Shown in pieces: positions 24,848 through 34,375 of a stretch of 64,000 bases of DNA. Below the pieces are notes generated by a model, which made no database searches, was not told the origin of the DNA, and was given only the letters and a program-made list of their open reading frames with translations. The stretch lies in the NCBI GenBank assembly GCA_041394285.1, contig JAWKIL010000008.1:1-64000 (forward strand), read 5' to 3'. This DNA is from CADEDH01 sp041394285 (GTDB lineage Bacteria > Actinomycetota > Acidimicrobiia > Acidimicrobiales > SZUA-35). The position numbers and the translations under genes were made by a program. Every line of letters starts with the position of its first letter. The stretch's first letter is position 1.

Positions 24848-26416
24848 ATGTCGGAGGTGAGCCTGCTCCATCCGGTCCAACGGCCAGGCCAGCGCATCGT
24901 CCGGTACGAGGCGCCGGCCACGCTGGAGGCCGCCCTCGAGGTCCTGGCTACGCACGGCCCGGCCGCCCGCCCGGTGGCCGGCGGCACCGACCTGCTGGTG
25001 GAGCTCGACCGGGGCGCCCGCCCCGGGGCGGAGGTGCTGGTGGACCTGGGCCGCATCCCGGGCCTGGCCGACGTCACCGTGACCGACGACCACCTGGAGC
25101 TCGGCTGTCTCGTCACCCACAACCAGGTGGTGGCGGCCGACGCCGCCTGGCAGCGGGCCACCCCGCTGGCCCAGGCCTGTTGGGAGGTCGGCTCGCCCCA
25201 GCTCCGGAACCGGGCCACCGTGGCCGGCAACCTGATCACGGCCAGCCCGGCCAACGACACGATCTCGGCCCTGCTGGCACTGGGGGCGGAGGTGACGCTC
25301 ACCTCGGCCGCCGATGTGCGGAGCCTGCCCGTGGGTGACTTCGTCACCGGATTCCGCACCACCGCGCTGGCCCCCGGCGAACTGGTGACGGCGGTGCGGG
25401 TACCCACGCTCGGTCCCCGCCAGCGGGGGGTGTTCGTGAAGCTCGGCCTCCGCCGGGCCCAGGCCATCTCGGTGGTCCACCTGGCCGCCGTGGTCACGTT
25501 CGCCCCGGAGGGCGGCGGCGCCCCCGATGAGCCCCTGCCCGCTGGCCCCACCGATGCCCCGGTGGCCGATCTCCGCCTGGCCATCGGGAGCGTGGCCGCC
25601 ACCGTGGTGCTCGTGCCCGGGGCCACCGGGGCCGTGGTCGGCCGGCCGCTCGATGCGGCCGCCGCCGCAGCCGCCGCCGAGGCGGTGCGGGGCGCCATCG
25701 AACCCATCGACGATCTGCGGGGCACGGCCGGCTACCGCCTCCAGACGGCGGCCACCATGACCGCCCGGGCCCTCTCCACCCTGGGCGCCGGGGTCGAGCT
25801 GGCCCACCGGCCCCACGATCCGCCCCGCCTGTGGCGCCCCGGGTTCACCGGTCGGTTCCCGTCGGGGCCCGGGACCGAAGCCAGCGTCGACGACGCCGCC
25901 CCCATCACCACCACCGTCAACGGCTACGCGGTGCGGGGCAACGGCGCCGCCTCGGCCACCCTGCTCGACTGGCTCCGGGAGCACGCCGGGACCAATGGGG
26001 TGAAGGAAGGATGCGCCGAGGGGGAGTGCGGGGCATGCACCGTGCTGCTCGACGGGGCGGCCGTGATGTCGTGCCTGGTCCCGGCGGGCCGGGCCCATCG
26101 GGCCGACGTCACCACGGTGGAGGGCCTGGCTCCCGACACCGGCCTGCTCAGCCCGGTGCAGGAGGCCTACGTGGCCTGCGGCGCCGTCCAGTGCGGGTTC
26201 TGCACGCCGGGCCTGCTGATGGCGAGCACCGCCCTGCTGGAGGAGCACCCCCACCCCACCCTGGCCCAGGTGGAGGCCGGCCTGGCCGGCAACCTGTGCC
26301 GCTGCACCGGCTACGGGGCGATCCACCGGGCGATACACAGCGCCGCCGGCGCTGCACCAAGCTCCCCGGAGGGGAGCCGGGCGCAAACCCCCGACGGTCA
26401 GGGCGGGCAGCCATGA
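24848..26416 (+). CDS. Molybdenum hydroxylase FAD and 2Fe-2S subunits fused in one chain
   Basis: 522 aa. Residues 1 to about 330 are the FAD-binding (CoxM-like) subunit: VAGGTDLLVEL and VAGNLITASPAND. Residues about 355-500 are a CoxS-like subunit with both 2Fe-2S centres: CAEGECGAC plus a later Cys, and CGFCTPG with NLCRCTGY. Electrons pass from the Mo centre through the two clusters to FAD. The order FAD then Fe-S is the reverse of the usual XdhA chain. The ATGA overlap with the next gene ties it to the Mo subunit. No signal peptide; cytoplasmic. Confidence 0.93.
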   Translation: MSEVSLLHPVQRPGQRIVRYEAPATLEAALEVLATHGPAARPVAGGTDLLVELDRGARPGAEVLVDLGRIPGLADVTVTDDHLELGCLVTHNQVVAADAAWQRATPLAQACWEVGSPQLRNRATVAGNLITASPANDTISALLALGAEVTLTSAADVRSLPVGDFVTGFRTTALAPGELVTAVRVPTLGPRQRGVFVKLGLRRAQAISVVHLAAVVTFAPEGGGAPDEPLPAGPTDAPVADLRLAIGSVAATVVLVPGATGAVVGRPLDAAAAAAAAEAVRGAIEPIDDLRGTAGYRLQTAATMTARALSTLGAGVELAHRPHDPPRLWRPGFTGRFPSGPGTEASVDDAAPITTTVNGYAVRGNGAASATLLDWLREHAGTNGVKEGCAEGECGACTVLLDGAAVMSCLVPAGRAHRADVTTVEGLAPDTGLLSPVQEAYVACGAVQCGFCTPGLLMASTALLEEHPHPTLAQVEAGLAGNLCRCTGYGAIHRAIHSAAGAAPSSPEGSRAQTPDGQGGQP

Positions 26417-28665
26417 GCGTCGGCGGCGCCACCCGGCGGATCGACAGCGAGGGCAAGGTCACCGGTGTCACCGAGTACCCGGCCGACCGCATCCCGCCCG
26501 ACGCCCTGGTGGCCAAGGTGGTGTTCACCAACCAGGCCCACGCCCGGCTGACCTCGCTCGACGTGTCGGCGGCCGAGGCCGTCCCCGGGGTGGTGGCCGT
26601 GTTCACCGCCCCCGACGTGCCGGTCAACGTCTACGGCCTCACCCTGCCCGACCAGCCGGTGTTCGTGGGCACCAGCCACACCGGCCGCACCGCCGTGCCG
26701 TGCGACGTGAGCCGGTGGGAGGCCGACCACCTGGCCCTGGTGGTGGCCGAGACGGCCCACGCCGCCGAGCAGGCCGCGGCCGCCATCACCGCCACCTGGG
26801 AGCCCCTCCCGGTGCTGGGCACGATCGACGAGGCCATGGCCCCGGGCGCCCCGCTGCTCCACCCGGAGAACGGGCTCGGCCACAACGTCTACACCACCTA
26901 CAACATCCGCAAGGGCGACATGGCCGCCGGCTGGGCCGCCGCCACCGCTGTGGTGGAGGCCACCTACGAGGTCCCCTACCAGGAGCACGCCTACCTCCAG
27001 CCCGAGGCCGGCATGGCCTACATCGACGACCACGGCCGGGTGACGGTGGAGATCGCCGGCCAGTGGACCCACGAGGACCGGGAGCAGATCGCCCACGCCC
27101 TGGACCTGCCCGAGGAAGACATCCGGGTGATCTACCCCGCCATCGGCGGGGCCTTCGGCGGCCGGGAAGACACGTCACTGCAGATCGTGCTGGCGCTGGC
27201 CGCCTGGCGCCTCCATCAGCGGGGCGAGCACCGCCCGGTGGGCTGCGTGTGGAGCCGGGAGGAGTCGATCGTCGGCCACCACAAGCGGCACCGGGGCCGG
27301 ATCCGGGCCCGGTGGGGGGCCGACGCCGAGGGCCGGATCACCGCCGTCGAGAGCGAGGCCTGGCTCGACGCCGGCGGCTACAACTACACCTCGAACAAGG
27401 TGCTGGGGAACCTCCACCTGGGCCAGGGCGGCTGCTACGAGGTGCCCAACGCCCACATCACCAGCCACGCCGTCTACACCAACGCCGTGCCCGGCGGGGC
27501 GTTCCGGGGGTTCGGCGGCCCGCAGTCGGCCTATGTGGCCGAGAGCCAGATGAACAAGCTGGCCGAGGCCCTGGGGCTCGACCCGGTGGAGATCCGCCGC
27601 CGCAACGTGCTGCGCGACGGCTCGATCGGCGTCACCCAGACGCCGATGCCCGACGGCGTCACCATCGCCCAGGTGGTGGAGGCCTGTGCCGAGGCGGCCG
27701 CCCGGCCGCCGGCGTCGGCGCCTCCGCCCGGCCCGTTCACCCCGTTCGCCACCCTCGGCCCGGCCGCCGGCGACCTGCGCCGGGGCCGCGGGTTCGCCTG
27801 CGCCTTCAAGAACGTGGGGTTCAGCTTCGGCTTCCCCGAGCGGTGCGAGGCCGAGATCGTGCTGCACGGCGAGGCGGGCGACGACCATCCCCACGGGGCG
27901 GACCTGTTCCACGCCGGGGCCGACGTGGGCCAGGGCGCCCACACCGTGTTCACCCAGATGGCGGCGGAGGCTCTGGGCCTGCCGGTGGAGCGGGTGCACG
28001 GCCACTTCTCCGACACCGCCATCACCGGAGACTCCGGTTCGGCCTCGGCTTCCCGCCTCACCTGGATGGCCGGCAACGCCATCCTGGGGGCGGCCGAGGA
28101 GGCAGACAAGGCGTGGCGCAACGGCGACCGCCCGGCCGTCGGGACCTTCCGCTACGTGCCCCCGCCCACCGAGGCCCTCGACCCCGAGACCGGGATCTGC
28201 GTGCCCAACTTCACCTACGGCTACGTGGCCCAGGCCGTGGAGATCACGGTCGACACCGGCACGGGCCACATCCGGGTGGACCGGGTGGTCTCCACCCACG
28301 ACGTGGGCCGGGCCATCAACCCCGACCTGGTGGTGGGCCAGATCGAGGGTGGTGTGGTGCAGGCCCACGGCTACGTGCTGAGCGAGAACCTGCAGGTGCA
28401 CGAGGCCCGGATCCAGACCCCCCGCCTCAGCACCTACCTCATCCCCGGCATCGGCGACGTGCCGACGGTGATCGAGCCCGTGATCCTGGAGTTGGCCGAC
28501 CCGATCGGCCCGTGGGGGGCCCGGGGCATGGCCGAGATGCCGATGATGACGTACGCCCCGGCCGTGGTGGCCGCCCTCCACGACGCCACCGGCGTCTGGT
28601 TCGACGCCTTCCCCCTCACCCCGGCCCGCGTGTTGGCGGGCCTCGAAGGAGCCCGCCTCCCATGA
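26413..28665 (+). CDS. Molybdopterin-binding subunit, xanthine dehydrogenase/aldehyde oxidase family
   Basis: 750 aa. Binds molybdopterin-cytosine dinucleotide and hydroxylates a heterocycle or aldehyde. Mo-site segments: GGAFGGRED, GGAFRGFGGPQ and the catalytic Glu708 in GARGMAE. The active-site loop lacks the AYxCSFR signature of form I CO dehydrogenase, so this is not CODH. ATG 26413 overlaps the upstream TGA and its own TGA overlaps the next ATG, making a three-gene coupled unit. Substrate unknown. Confidence 0.93.
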   Translation: MSVGGATRRIDSEGKVTGVTEYPADRIPPDALVAKVVFTNQAHARLTSLDVSAAEAVPGVVAVFTAPDVPVNVYGLTLPDQPVFVGTSHTGRTAVPCDVSRWEADHLALVVAETAHAAEQAAAAITATWEPLPVLGTIDEAMAPGAPLLHPENGLGHNVYTTYNIRKGDMAAGWAAATAVVEATYEVPYQEHAYLQPEAGMAYIDDHGRVTVEIAGQWTHEDREQIAHALDLPEEDIRVIYPAIGGAFGGREDTSLQIVLALAAWRLHQRGEHRPVGCVWSREESIVGHHKRHRGRIRARWGADAEGRITAVESEAWLDAGGYNYTSNKVLGNLHLGQGGCYEVPNAHITSHAVYTNAVPGGAFRGFGGPQSAYVAESQMNKLAEALGLDPVEIRRRNVLRDGSIGVTQTPMPDGVTIAQVVEACAEAAARPPASAPPPGPFTPFATLGPAAGDLRRGRGFACAFKNVGFSFGFPERCEAEIVLHGEAGDDHPHGADLFHAGADVGQGAHTVFTQMAAEALGLPVERVHGHFSDTAITGDSGSASASRLTWMAGNAILGAAEEADKAWRNGDRPAVGTFRYVPPPTEALDPETGICVPNFTYGYVAQAVEITVDTGTGHIRVDRVVSTHDVGRAINPDLVVGQIEGGVVQAHGYVLSENLQVHEARIQTPRLSTYLIPGIGDVPTVIEPVILELADPIGPWGARGMAEMPMMTYAPAVVAALHDATGVWFDAFPLTPARVLAGLEGARLP

Positions 28666-29663
28666 CCCGCCTCGCCCTCTACCTGCAGGACGCCCATCCG
28701 CTCAGCGAAGCCATCGAGCACACCCGCTACGCCGAGAGCCAGGGGTTCGAGGCGGTGTGGCAGGCCGACTCCCGCCTGGTGCGGGAGGCCGGGGTGGCCA
28801 TGGCCGCCTTCGCCGCAACCACCGGCACGATCAAGGTGGGCTCGGGCGTCATCGACATCTGGACCCGCAACCCGGCCCGCCTGGCCTCGCTCTTCTCCAC
28901 GCTCGACGACCTGGCCCCGGGGCGCATCATCTGCGGGCTCGGTGCCTGGTGGGATCCGCTGGCGGCCAAGGTGGGGATCAGCCGGGAGCGGCCGCTGCTG
29001 GCCATGCGCGAGATCGTCACCGCCGTGCGGGCCCTGCTCAACAACGAGACCGTCACCATGCACGGCACGTTCGTGGATCTCGACGGGGTGGAGCTCGACT
29101 ACGTACACCAGGAGCGCCGGCCCAAGGACGTGCCGATCTACATCGGGGCCACCGGGATGCAGATGATGGAGCTGACCGGCCAGATCGCCGACGGGGTGGT
29201 GCTCAACTACCTCGTGTCGCCCACCTACAACGCCGAGGCGCTGGAGCACCTGGCCATCGGAGCGGCCAAGGCCGGCCGCTCGATCGACGACATCGACCGG
29301 CCCCAGCTCGTGGTGTGCTCGGTCGACGAGGATCGCCAGGCCGCCCTCGACGGGGCCCGGCTCCTCGTCACCCAGTACCTGGGCCAGCAGCCCCACATCA
29401 TGAAGGCCAGCGGGGTGCCCCAGAGCATCCTCGACGCCGTGGGCGAGGTGCTCACCTGGCCCGCCACCCACGAGCAGGTGGTGGCGGCGTCGAAGCGGGT
29501 ACCCGACGAGATCGTGCAGATGATCTGCGCCGCCGGCACCCCCGACGAGTGCCGGGCCAAGGTGGCGGAGTACATCGCCACCGGCTGCACCTGCCCGATC
29601 CTGTACCCGCTGGGGCCCGACGTGCGGACGATGATCGACACCTTCGCCGGCTGGGAGCCGTAG
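28662..29663 (+). CDS. LLM-class (F420- or FMN-dependent) oxidoreductase
   Basis: 333-aa luciferase-like TIM barrel. Features: YAESQGFEAVWQADS, the GSGVIDIWTRNPA strand, LAPGRIICGLGAWWDP and IYIGATGMQMMELTGQIADG, which fits the F420-dependent methylene-H4MPT-reductase-like group. Cofactor choice is not certain. Its ATG overlaps the molybdenum subunit stop, so it is made with the molybdenum hydroxylase and may act in the same pathway. Confidence 0.9.
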   Translation: MTRLALYLQDAHPLSEAIEHTRYAESQGFEAVWQADSRLVREAGVAMAAFAATTGTIKVGSGVIDIWTRNPARLASLFSTLDDLAPGRIICGLGAWWDPLAAKVGISRERPLLAMREIVTAVRALLNNETVTMHGTFVDLDGVELDYVHQERRPKDVPIYIGATGMQMMELTGQIADGVVLNYLVSPTYNAEALEHLAIGAAKAGRSIDDIDRPQLVVCSVDEDRQAALDGARLLVTQYLGQQPHIMKASGVPQSILDAVGEVLTWPATHEQVVAASKRVPDEIVQMICAAGTPDECRAKVAEYIATGCTCPILYPLGPDVRTMIDTFAGWEP

Positions 29664-31352
29664 GTGTCCCCTTCGGGAGTGTCCCCTTCCGGGACGTCGA
29701 GCTCGTCGCCGGCGAACGTCGGACCGGCCACGGGGGCCGGGGCCGACGTCATCGTGGTGGGGGGCGGGCACAACGGGCTCATCTGCGCCGCCTACCTGGC
29801 CCGGGCCGGCGTCGACACGCTGGTGCTGGAGGCCCGCAGCGAGGTGGGCGGGTGCGCCTCCACCGTGACCGACCTCGGGGCCCGGTTCAACATCTGCCAC
29901 TGCGACCACACGATGATCCGGGCCCTGCCCATCGTCGACGAGCTGGAGTTGGAGGCCCACGGGCTGCGCTACCTGTCGCCCGACGCCGTCAACGTCCATC
30001 TGTTCCACGACCAGAGCCCGCCCTGGGTCCAGTTCCACTCCACCGAGGCCACGGTGGACGGGCTGGCCCACCACTACCCCCACCAGGTCGACGCTTATCG
30101 CCGTTACCTGGCCGACGCCCTGCCCGTGTCCCGCTTCGTGCTCGACGTGGTGCGCACCCCGCCCTCGGCCGCCCGGCTGTCGGCCCGGGCCCTCAACCGG
30201 CGGCGGGAGGCGGCGACCCGCCTGATGCGATGGGCACGGCGCAGCGCCCAGGACGTGCTGGCCTCCTACTTCGACGACTGGCACCTCCGCCTGCCCGCCA
30301 TCAGCACCGGCCCCACCGTGTGGGGGATACCGGCCACCACCCCCAACACCGGGCTGGCCGCCCTCAACTACGCCACCCGCCACCTGGTCGGCACCGGCCG
30401 CCCCCAGGGCGGCAGCGGCATGCTGCCGGCGGCCACCCGGGCGTCGTTCGAGGCGGCCGGGGGCCGGGTCCGCTGCGACGCCAAGGTGTCGGCCCTCACC
30501 GTGCGCGACGGCGCCATCACCGGGGTCCGGCTGAGCGACGGCACCGAGATCCCGGCCCGGGCGGTGGTGGCGGCCTGCGACCCTCACGAGGTGTTCCTCC
30601 ACTGGCTCGACGGGGCCCTGCCCCCGGCGGCAGCCAGAACGGCGGCCCGGTGGCGGGCCCGGCCCACGTTCGACGGCTACGAGTCGAAGCTCGACGCCGT
30701 GCTCTCCGCCCCGCCCCGCTTCGCCGCGCTGGCCGAGCTGGAGGGGTTGTTCCCCGGCGTCAACCTGCTGACCCCGACGGCCACCGTCAATCCCACCCCG
30801 GCCGAGCTCGACGAGGCCCACCGCCTGAAGGCCGAGGGCCGGGTGGCCGAGCATCCCACCCACCTGGTCAACGCCCCGTCGGTGCTGGATCCGACGATGG
30901 CCCCGGGCCTGGGCCAGCACGTGTTCAGCCTGGAGACACTGTTCACGCCGTACGCCCTGCCCGGCGGCTGGCCAGGGTCGGCCGAGCCGGCCCGGTGGCT
31001 GGAGCTGTGGGGCGACCTGGCCGAGCCCGGCTTCGCCGAGACCGTGGTGCGGTGGCGGGCCATGACGCCCGACCGGTACGAGAGCGAGTTCTTCATGGCC
31101 CGGGGCCACGCCCCGTCCTATGTGGCGTCGCCCCTGGCCACGCTGACCGGGCGGAACCGGGAGCTGAGCCGGTACCGGACGCCGATCACGGGCCTGTACC
31201 TCACCGGCGCCGCCACGTTCCCCGGCGCCGGGATCTTCGGGGCGTCGGGCCGCAACACGGCCCACACCGTGCGGGCCGATCTGCAGGGCCGATTGCGCCG
31301 GCCGCTGGCCGTGGCCCGCCGGGCCGGGCGCCGCCTCCCCCTCCCCGCCTGA
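29664..31352 (+). CDS. Phytoene-desaturase-like FAD oxidoreductase
   Basis: 562 aa. N-terminal dinucleotide motif VIVVGGGHNGLICAAYLA (about residue 30), GGCASTVTDL and C-terminal GLYLTGAATFPGAGIFGASG, typical of the CrtI/phytoene dehydrogenase-related NAD(P)/FAD oxidoreductases. In actinobacteria such proteins often act on non-carotenoid lipids; no other carotenoid genes are present. The GTG follows the LLM stop with no gap. A 15-bp near-perfect tandem repeat (GTGTCCCCTTC...) offers a second in-frame GTG at 29679, so the exact start is uncertain. Confidence 0.87.
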   Translation: MSPSGVSPSGTSSSSPANVGPATGAGADVIVVGGGHNGLICAAYLARAGVDTLVLEARSEVGGCASTVTDLGARFNICHCDHTMIRALPIVDELELEAHGLRYLSPDAVNVHLFHDQSPPWVQFHSTEATVDGLAHHYPHQVDAYRRYLADALPVSRFVLDVVRTPPSAARLSARALNRRREAATRLMRWARRSAQDVLASYFDDWHLRLPAISTGPTVWGIPATTPNTGLAALNYATRHLVGTGRPQGGSGMLPAATRASFEAAGGRVRCDAKVSALTVRDGAITGVRLSDGTEIPARAVVAACDPHEVFLHWLDGALPPAAARTAARWRARPTFDGYESKLDAVLSAPPRFAALAELEGLFPGVNLLTPTATVNPTPAELDEAHRLKAEGRVAEHPTHLVNAPSVLDPTMAPGLGQHVFSLETLFTPYALPGGWPGSAEPARWLELWGDLAEPGFAETVVRWRAMTPDRYESEFFMARGHAPSYVASPLATLTGRNRELSRYRTPITGLYLTGAATFPGAGIFGASGRNTAHTVRADLQGRLRRPLAVARRAGRRLPLPA

Positions 31353-31372
31353 CCGCCCGCCCCGGTCCGCAG

Positions 31373-31482
31373 CGATCTGATGCCGGAGGGCGTCACCGGT
31401 GGCGATGTGGGTGAGAAGTTGGCGGGATCGCCGATCTGATGCCGGAGGGCGTCACCGGTGACGGCCGGGGACATCAGATCGG
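31373..31482. repeat. Direct and inverted repeats downstream of the amidase gene
   Basis: A 29-bp unit beginning CGATCTGATGCCGGAGGG occurs at 31373-31401 and again at 31432-31460. The second copy completes a palindrome: ends CCGATCTGAT (31431-31440) and ATCAGATCGG (31473-31482), core CGTCACCGGTGACG (31450-31463). Confidence 0.85.
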
Positions 31483-31502
31483 GATGAGGGGGCGGGGCCG
31501 GG

Positions 31503-32771
31503 TCAGCCGCTGGTGATCTCGATGGGGGCAGCTTCGGCCAGGGCGGCTTCCACCCAGGCGGCGGGGGCGAAGAGGGCGGCGTCGGCCCAGCGACGGCCGG
31601 TGAGCTGGACACCGAGGGGCAGGCCGAGGGGGCCGGTGCCGGCCGGGATCTGGATGGCGGGCACGCCGAGGGTGCTCCAGGTGGCGTTGAAGATCGAGTC
31701 GCCGGTGGTGTCGATCGGCACCGCTTCGCCCGGGGCCGACGGCGTGAGCAGGGCGTCGACCCCGAGGTCGTCGAGCCATCGGTCGTGCGCCGCCCGGGCC
31801 GCGGCCACCGCGCGTTGGGCCTCGTGGTACTGGGCCCGGTCGGTGCGGTCGCCCTTGGCCAGCAACCGGAGGATCTTCTCGTGGATCTGGTCGGCATGGT
31901 GGGCCCGCTCCCAGGCGAACACCAGGGCCGACTCGACAGCCAGGATCACGGCGCCGGCGTCGACCACCGGGGCCAGGTGGGGAGCGGGGTCGAGCTCGAT
32001 GACGTCGGCCCCCGCCGCCCGCAGCCGGTCGGTCACCGCCACTAGCAGGGGCTCGAGCTCGGGCTGGGCCCGGTCCCACACGTGCGACCGGTAGAGCCCG
32101 AACCGGGGCGGGCCCGACTGTCCGCCGGCCGGATCCCCGCCGGGCCGGGCCGCCCCGGTCAACACCGCCTGCAGGACGGCGGCGTCGGCCACCGACCGGG
32201 TGTGCCAGCCCAGGGTGTCGAGCGACAGGGCCAGCGCGCCCACTCCGTTCATGGGCACCGCCCCGTGGCTGCCCTTGAAGCCGACCACGCCGCAGAAGGC
32301 GGCCGGCCGGAGCACCGAGCCGACGGTCTGGGTGCCGTACGCCACCCGCACCATGCCCGCCGCCACCGCCGCCGCCGATCCGCTCGACGAACCCCCCGGG
32401 GTCCGGGTGCCGTTGTGGGGGTTGGTGGTGGCTGTCGGGGTGAACAGGGCGAACTCGGTGGTGGTGGTCTTGCCCGCCACCACCGCCCCGGCGGCCCGGG
32501 CCAGCGCCACGCAGGCCGCGTCCTCGCTGGGCCGGCGCCCGGTGTAGATGGGGGAACCCCGCCCGGTGGGCAGGTCGGCGGTGTCGATCACGTCCTTCAC
32601 CCCGAGGGTCCATCCGGCCAGCGGGCCGCCGCCGGCGGCGGCCTCCGCCACCAGGGCCCGCAACTCGTCGTCGCCGTGCCGGGCGGTCCAGGCCTGCACC
32701 GCCGGCTCCCGGGCGGCCACCGCCGCCAGTTCCGCTTCCAGGTCGTCGAGTGCCGTCACCCGACCCATCAT
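31503..32771 (-). CDS. Amidase-signature hydrolase
   Basis: 422 aa. Hydrolyses a C-N amide bond with a Ser-cisSer-Lys triad. Visible: Lys in LGVKDVIDTAD, the Gly/Ser signature GGSSSGSAAAVAAG, and the nucleophile region TQTVGSVLRPAAFCG, where the usual TGGSIR is altered to TVGSVLR. C-terminal substrate region reads GLPLGVQLTGRRWAD. Related palindromic repeats lie on both sides. Starts at ATG 32771 or 32768; no ribosome binding site is clear. Confidence 0.9.
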   Translation of the reverse strand: MMGRVTALDDLEAELAAVAAREPAVQAWTARHGDDELRALVAEAAAGGGPLAGWTLGVKDVIDTADLPTGRGSPIYTGRRPSEDAACVALARAAGAVVAGKTTTTEFALFTPTATTNPHNGTRTPGGSSSGSAAAVAAGMVRVAYGTQTVGSVLRPAAFCGVVGFKGSHGAVPMNGVGALALSLDTLGWHTRSVADAAVLQAVLTGAARPGGDPAGGQSGPPRFGLYRSHVWDRAQPELEPLLVAVTDRLRAAGADVIELDPAPHLAPVVDAGAVILAVESALVFAWERAHHADQIHEKILRLLAKGDRTDRAQYHEAQRAVAAARAAHDRWLDDLGVDALLTPSAPGEAVPIDTTGDSIFNATWSTLGVPAIQIPAGTGPLGLPLGVQLTGRRWADAALFAPAAWVEAALAEAAPIEITSG

Positions 32772-32808
32772 GGCCCAGGGCCCGGCCGCCGGCCACGTCC
32801 CATTCGGG

Positions 32809-32860
32809 CGATCTGATGTCCGACGCCGTCACCGGTGACGGGTGGGGGCACCAGATCGGG
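32809..32860. repeat. Palindromic repeat upstream of the amidase gene
   Basis: Ends CGATCTGATG (32809-32818) and CCAGATCGGG (32851-32860) around the perfect palindrome CGTCACCGGTGACG (32827-32840). Same family as the copy at 31431-31482. Confidence 0.85.
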
Positions 32861-32905
32861 CTGGCCCAGGGATCGATCCCGATGGGCGGCAGCGGGCGGC
32901 GAGCG

Positions 32906-32911
32906 TAGCGT
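32906..32911 (+). promoter_or_regulatory. Putative -10 box, leaderless WXG100-lipase gene
   Basis: TAGCGT lies 7 nt before ATG 32919. Confidence 0.45.
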
Positions 32912-32918
32912 CCCGACC

Positions 32919-34361
32919 ATGACGGCACCGGGACTGGTGGGAGCGGACCTCGAGCGGCTCGGAGCGCTGGCGTCGGGCGTGCGGCGCCACGGCGGCGAGT
33001 TGGAGCGGCTGGTGGGAGCGGCCGACGGCGCCGTGGGGGAGCTCGGCCGGATCTGGGACGGCCCCGACGCCGGGCAGTTCGCCCGGCTGTGGTCGGCCCG
33101 GCACCGCCCGGCCCTGGCCGCCGCGGTCCGGGCTCTGGGCACCGCGGCCGACACCATGGAGCGCAACCGGCGGGAGCAGGAGCGGGCCAGCGGGTCCCTC
33201 GACGGCCCGCCGGCTCCGGCGGGGGACGGCGGCCACGGTTTCGGCTTCGGCGACATCGTCGGCGGGATGGGAGACGGGGTCCGCTGGCTGGGCGACCGGG
33301 CGGCCGACGGGGCCCGCTGGGTGGGGGACCAGGCGGCCGACGGCGGCCGGTGGGTGGCCGACCACGCCGACGACATCCTCCTCGACGGCCTGTTCTACCG
33401 GCGGGAGGGCTTCGCCAGCACCCGGGCCCTCGCCCTCAGCGGCATGAACCCCTTCCTCTACCTGGTGCTGGCCGATCTCCAGAACCGCTATGTGACCCCG
33501 GTGGAGGTCCAGTTGCTCGACCGGTTCGTGGCCGAACCCCTGGTGGACGCGTTCGCCGGCCCACCCGAGCCCCGCACCGGAGATCCCGGCGGTCGGCTCG
33601 ACACCCGGCCCAACGGCACCTTTCAGGTGGGCGGCGCCACCGACCGGGACCGGGGCCGGGCGGCCGTGGTCGACGCCTTCGAGGCCACCGGCGACAGCGG
33701 CCGGATCCGCAGCGACGAGTTCCAGATCATCGACCACGGCAACGGCAACTACACCGTGGTCCTCCCCGGCGTGACCGACCTCAGCGACCCCCACGCCGGG
33801 TTCGACCCGGTGGACCAGTCGGTGCGGGACACCGATCAGGTGGCGGCCGTCTCCGCCGGCAGCACCGGCATCGATGGCAACCGGTACGCCCAGATGGTGC
33901 GGGAGCACCTCCAGCGGGCCGACGTGCCGCCCGGGGCCAACCTGATGATCGTGGGCCACAGCTTCGGGGCCGACACCGCCCTCGACCTGGCCAGCGATCC
34001 CGGGTTCAACGGTCGCGATTACCACGTGACCCATGTGGTGGCGGCCGCCTACTACTCCCAGCCCCAGCTGCCCCACGTCCAGCCCGGTACCGAGGTGCTC
34101 GTGCTGCAGAACAACAAGGACGTGCCGGTGCTGGCCGAACAGCTGGGCCACGTGCCCACCACGCCGTTCCCCGGCACCAACGGCGCCATCGTCGACCGGT
34201 TCAGCGGCGGGTGGGCCGGCGCCGGTCACGCCCAGTCGAACTACATCGAGCACCTCGGCTCCGGCGATCCCGGCCTCGACGCCTACTTCCAGTCGGTGGA
34301 CGCCGCCGGGTACACGGCCAGCGGGCAGTCGACGGCGGTCGACGTGTCGATCACACCGTGA
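32919..34361 (+). CDS. WXG100-like domain fused to an alpha/beta hydrolase (lipase-like)
   Basis: 480 aa. Residues 1-90 are helical and carry a WXG-like turn (IWDGPDAGQFARLW) between two helices, as in ESX/WXG100 secretion-targeting modules. Then Gly-rich repeats of about 11 residues (WLGDRAADGA, WVGDQAADGG, WVADHADD). The C-terminal domain has the lipase elbow MIVGHSFGADTAL with the Ser nucleophile near residue 350, and a later His in GAGHAQSN. It could be a type VII-secreted esterase; there are no secretion genes nearby. Overlaps the next possible GTG (34358) by GTGA. Confidence 0.75.
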   Translation: MTAPGLVGADLERLGALASGVRRHGGELERLVGAADGAVGELGRIWDGPDAGQFARLWSARHRPALAAAVRALGTAADTMERNRREQERASGSLDGPPAPAGDGGHGFGFGDIVGGMGDGVRWLGDRAADGARWVGDQAADGGRWVADHADDILLDGLFYRREGFASTRALALSGMNPFLYLVLADLQNRYVTPVEVQLLDRFVAEPLVDAFAGPPEPRTGDPGGRLDTRPNGTFQVGGATDRDRGRAAVVDAFEATGDSGRIRSDEFQIIDHGNGNYTVVLPGVTDLSDPHAGFDPVDQSVRDTDQVAAVSAGSTGIDGNRYAQMVREHLQRADVPPGANLMIVGHSFGADTALDLASDPGFNGRDYHVTHVVAAAYYSQPQLPHVQPGTEVLVLQNNKDVPVLAEQLGHVPTTPFPGTNGAIVDRFSGGWAGAGHAQSNYIEHLGSGDPGLDAYFQSVDAAGYTASGQSTAVDVSITP

Positions 34362-34375
34362 CGGGTAGCACCGCG

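Noticed and set aside
26413..28665. Carbon monoxide dehydrogenase large subunit
   Set aside because: The active-site loop is GGAFRGFGGPQ, not AYxCSFR; the same applies to the subunit at 55750-58026 (AYRAPG).
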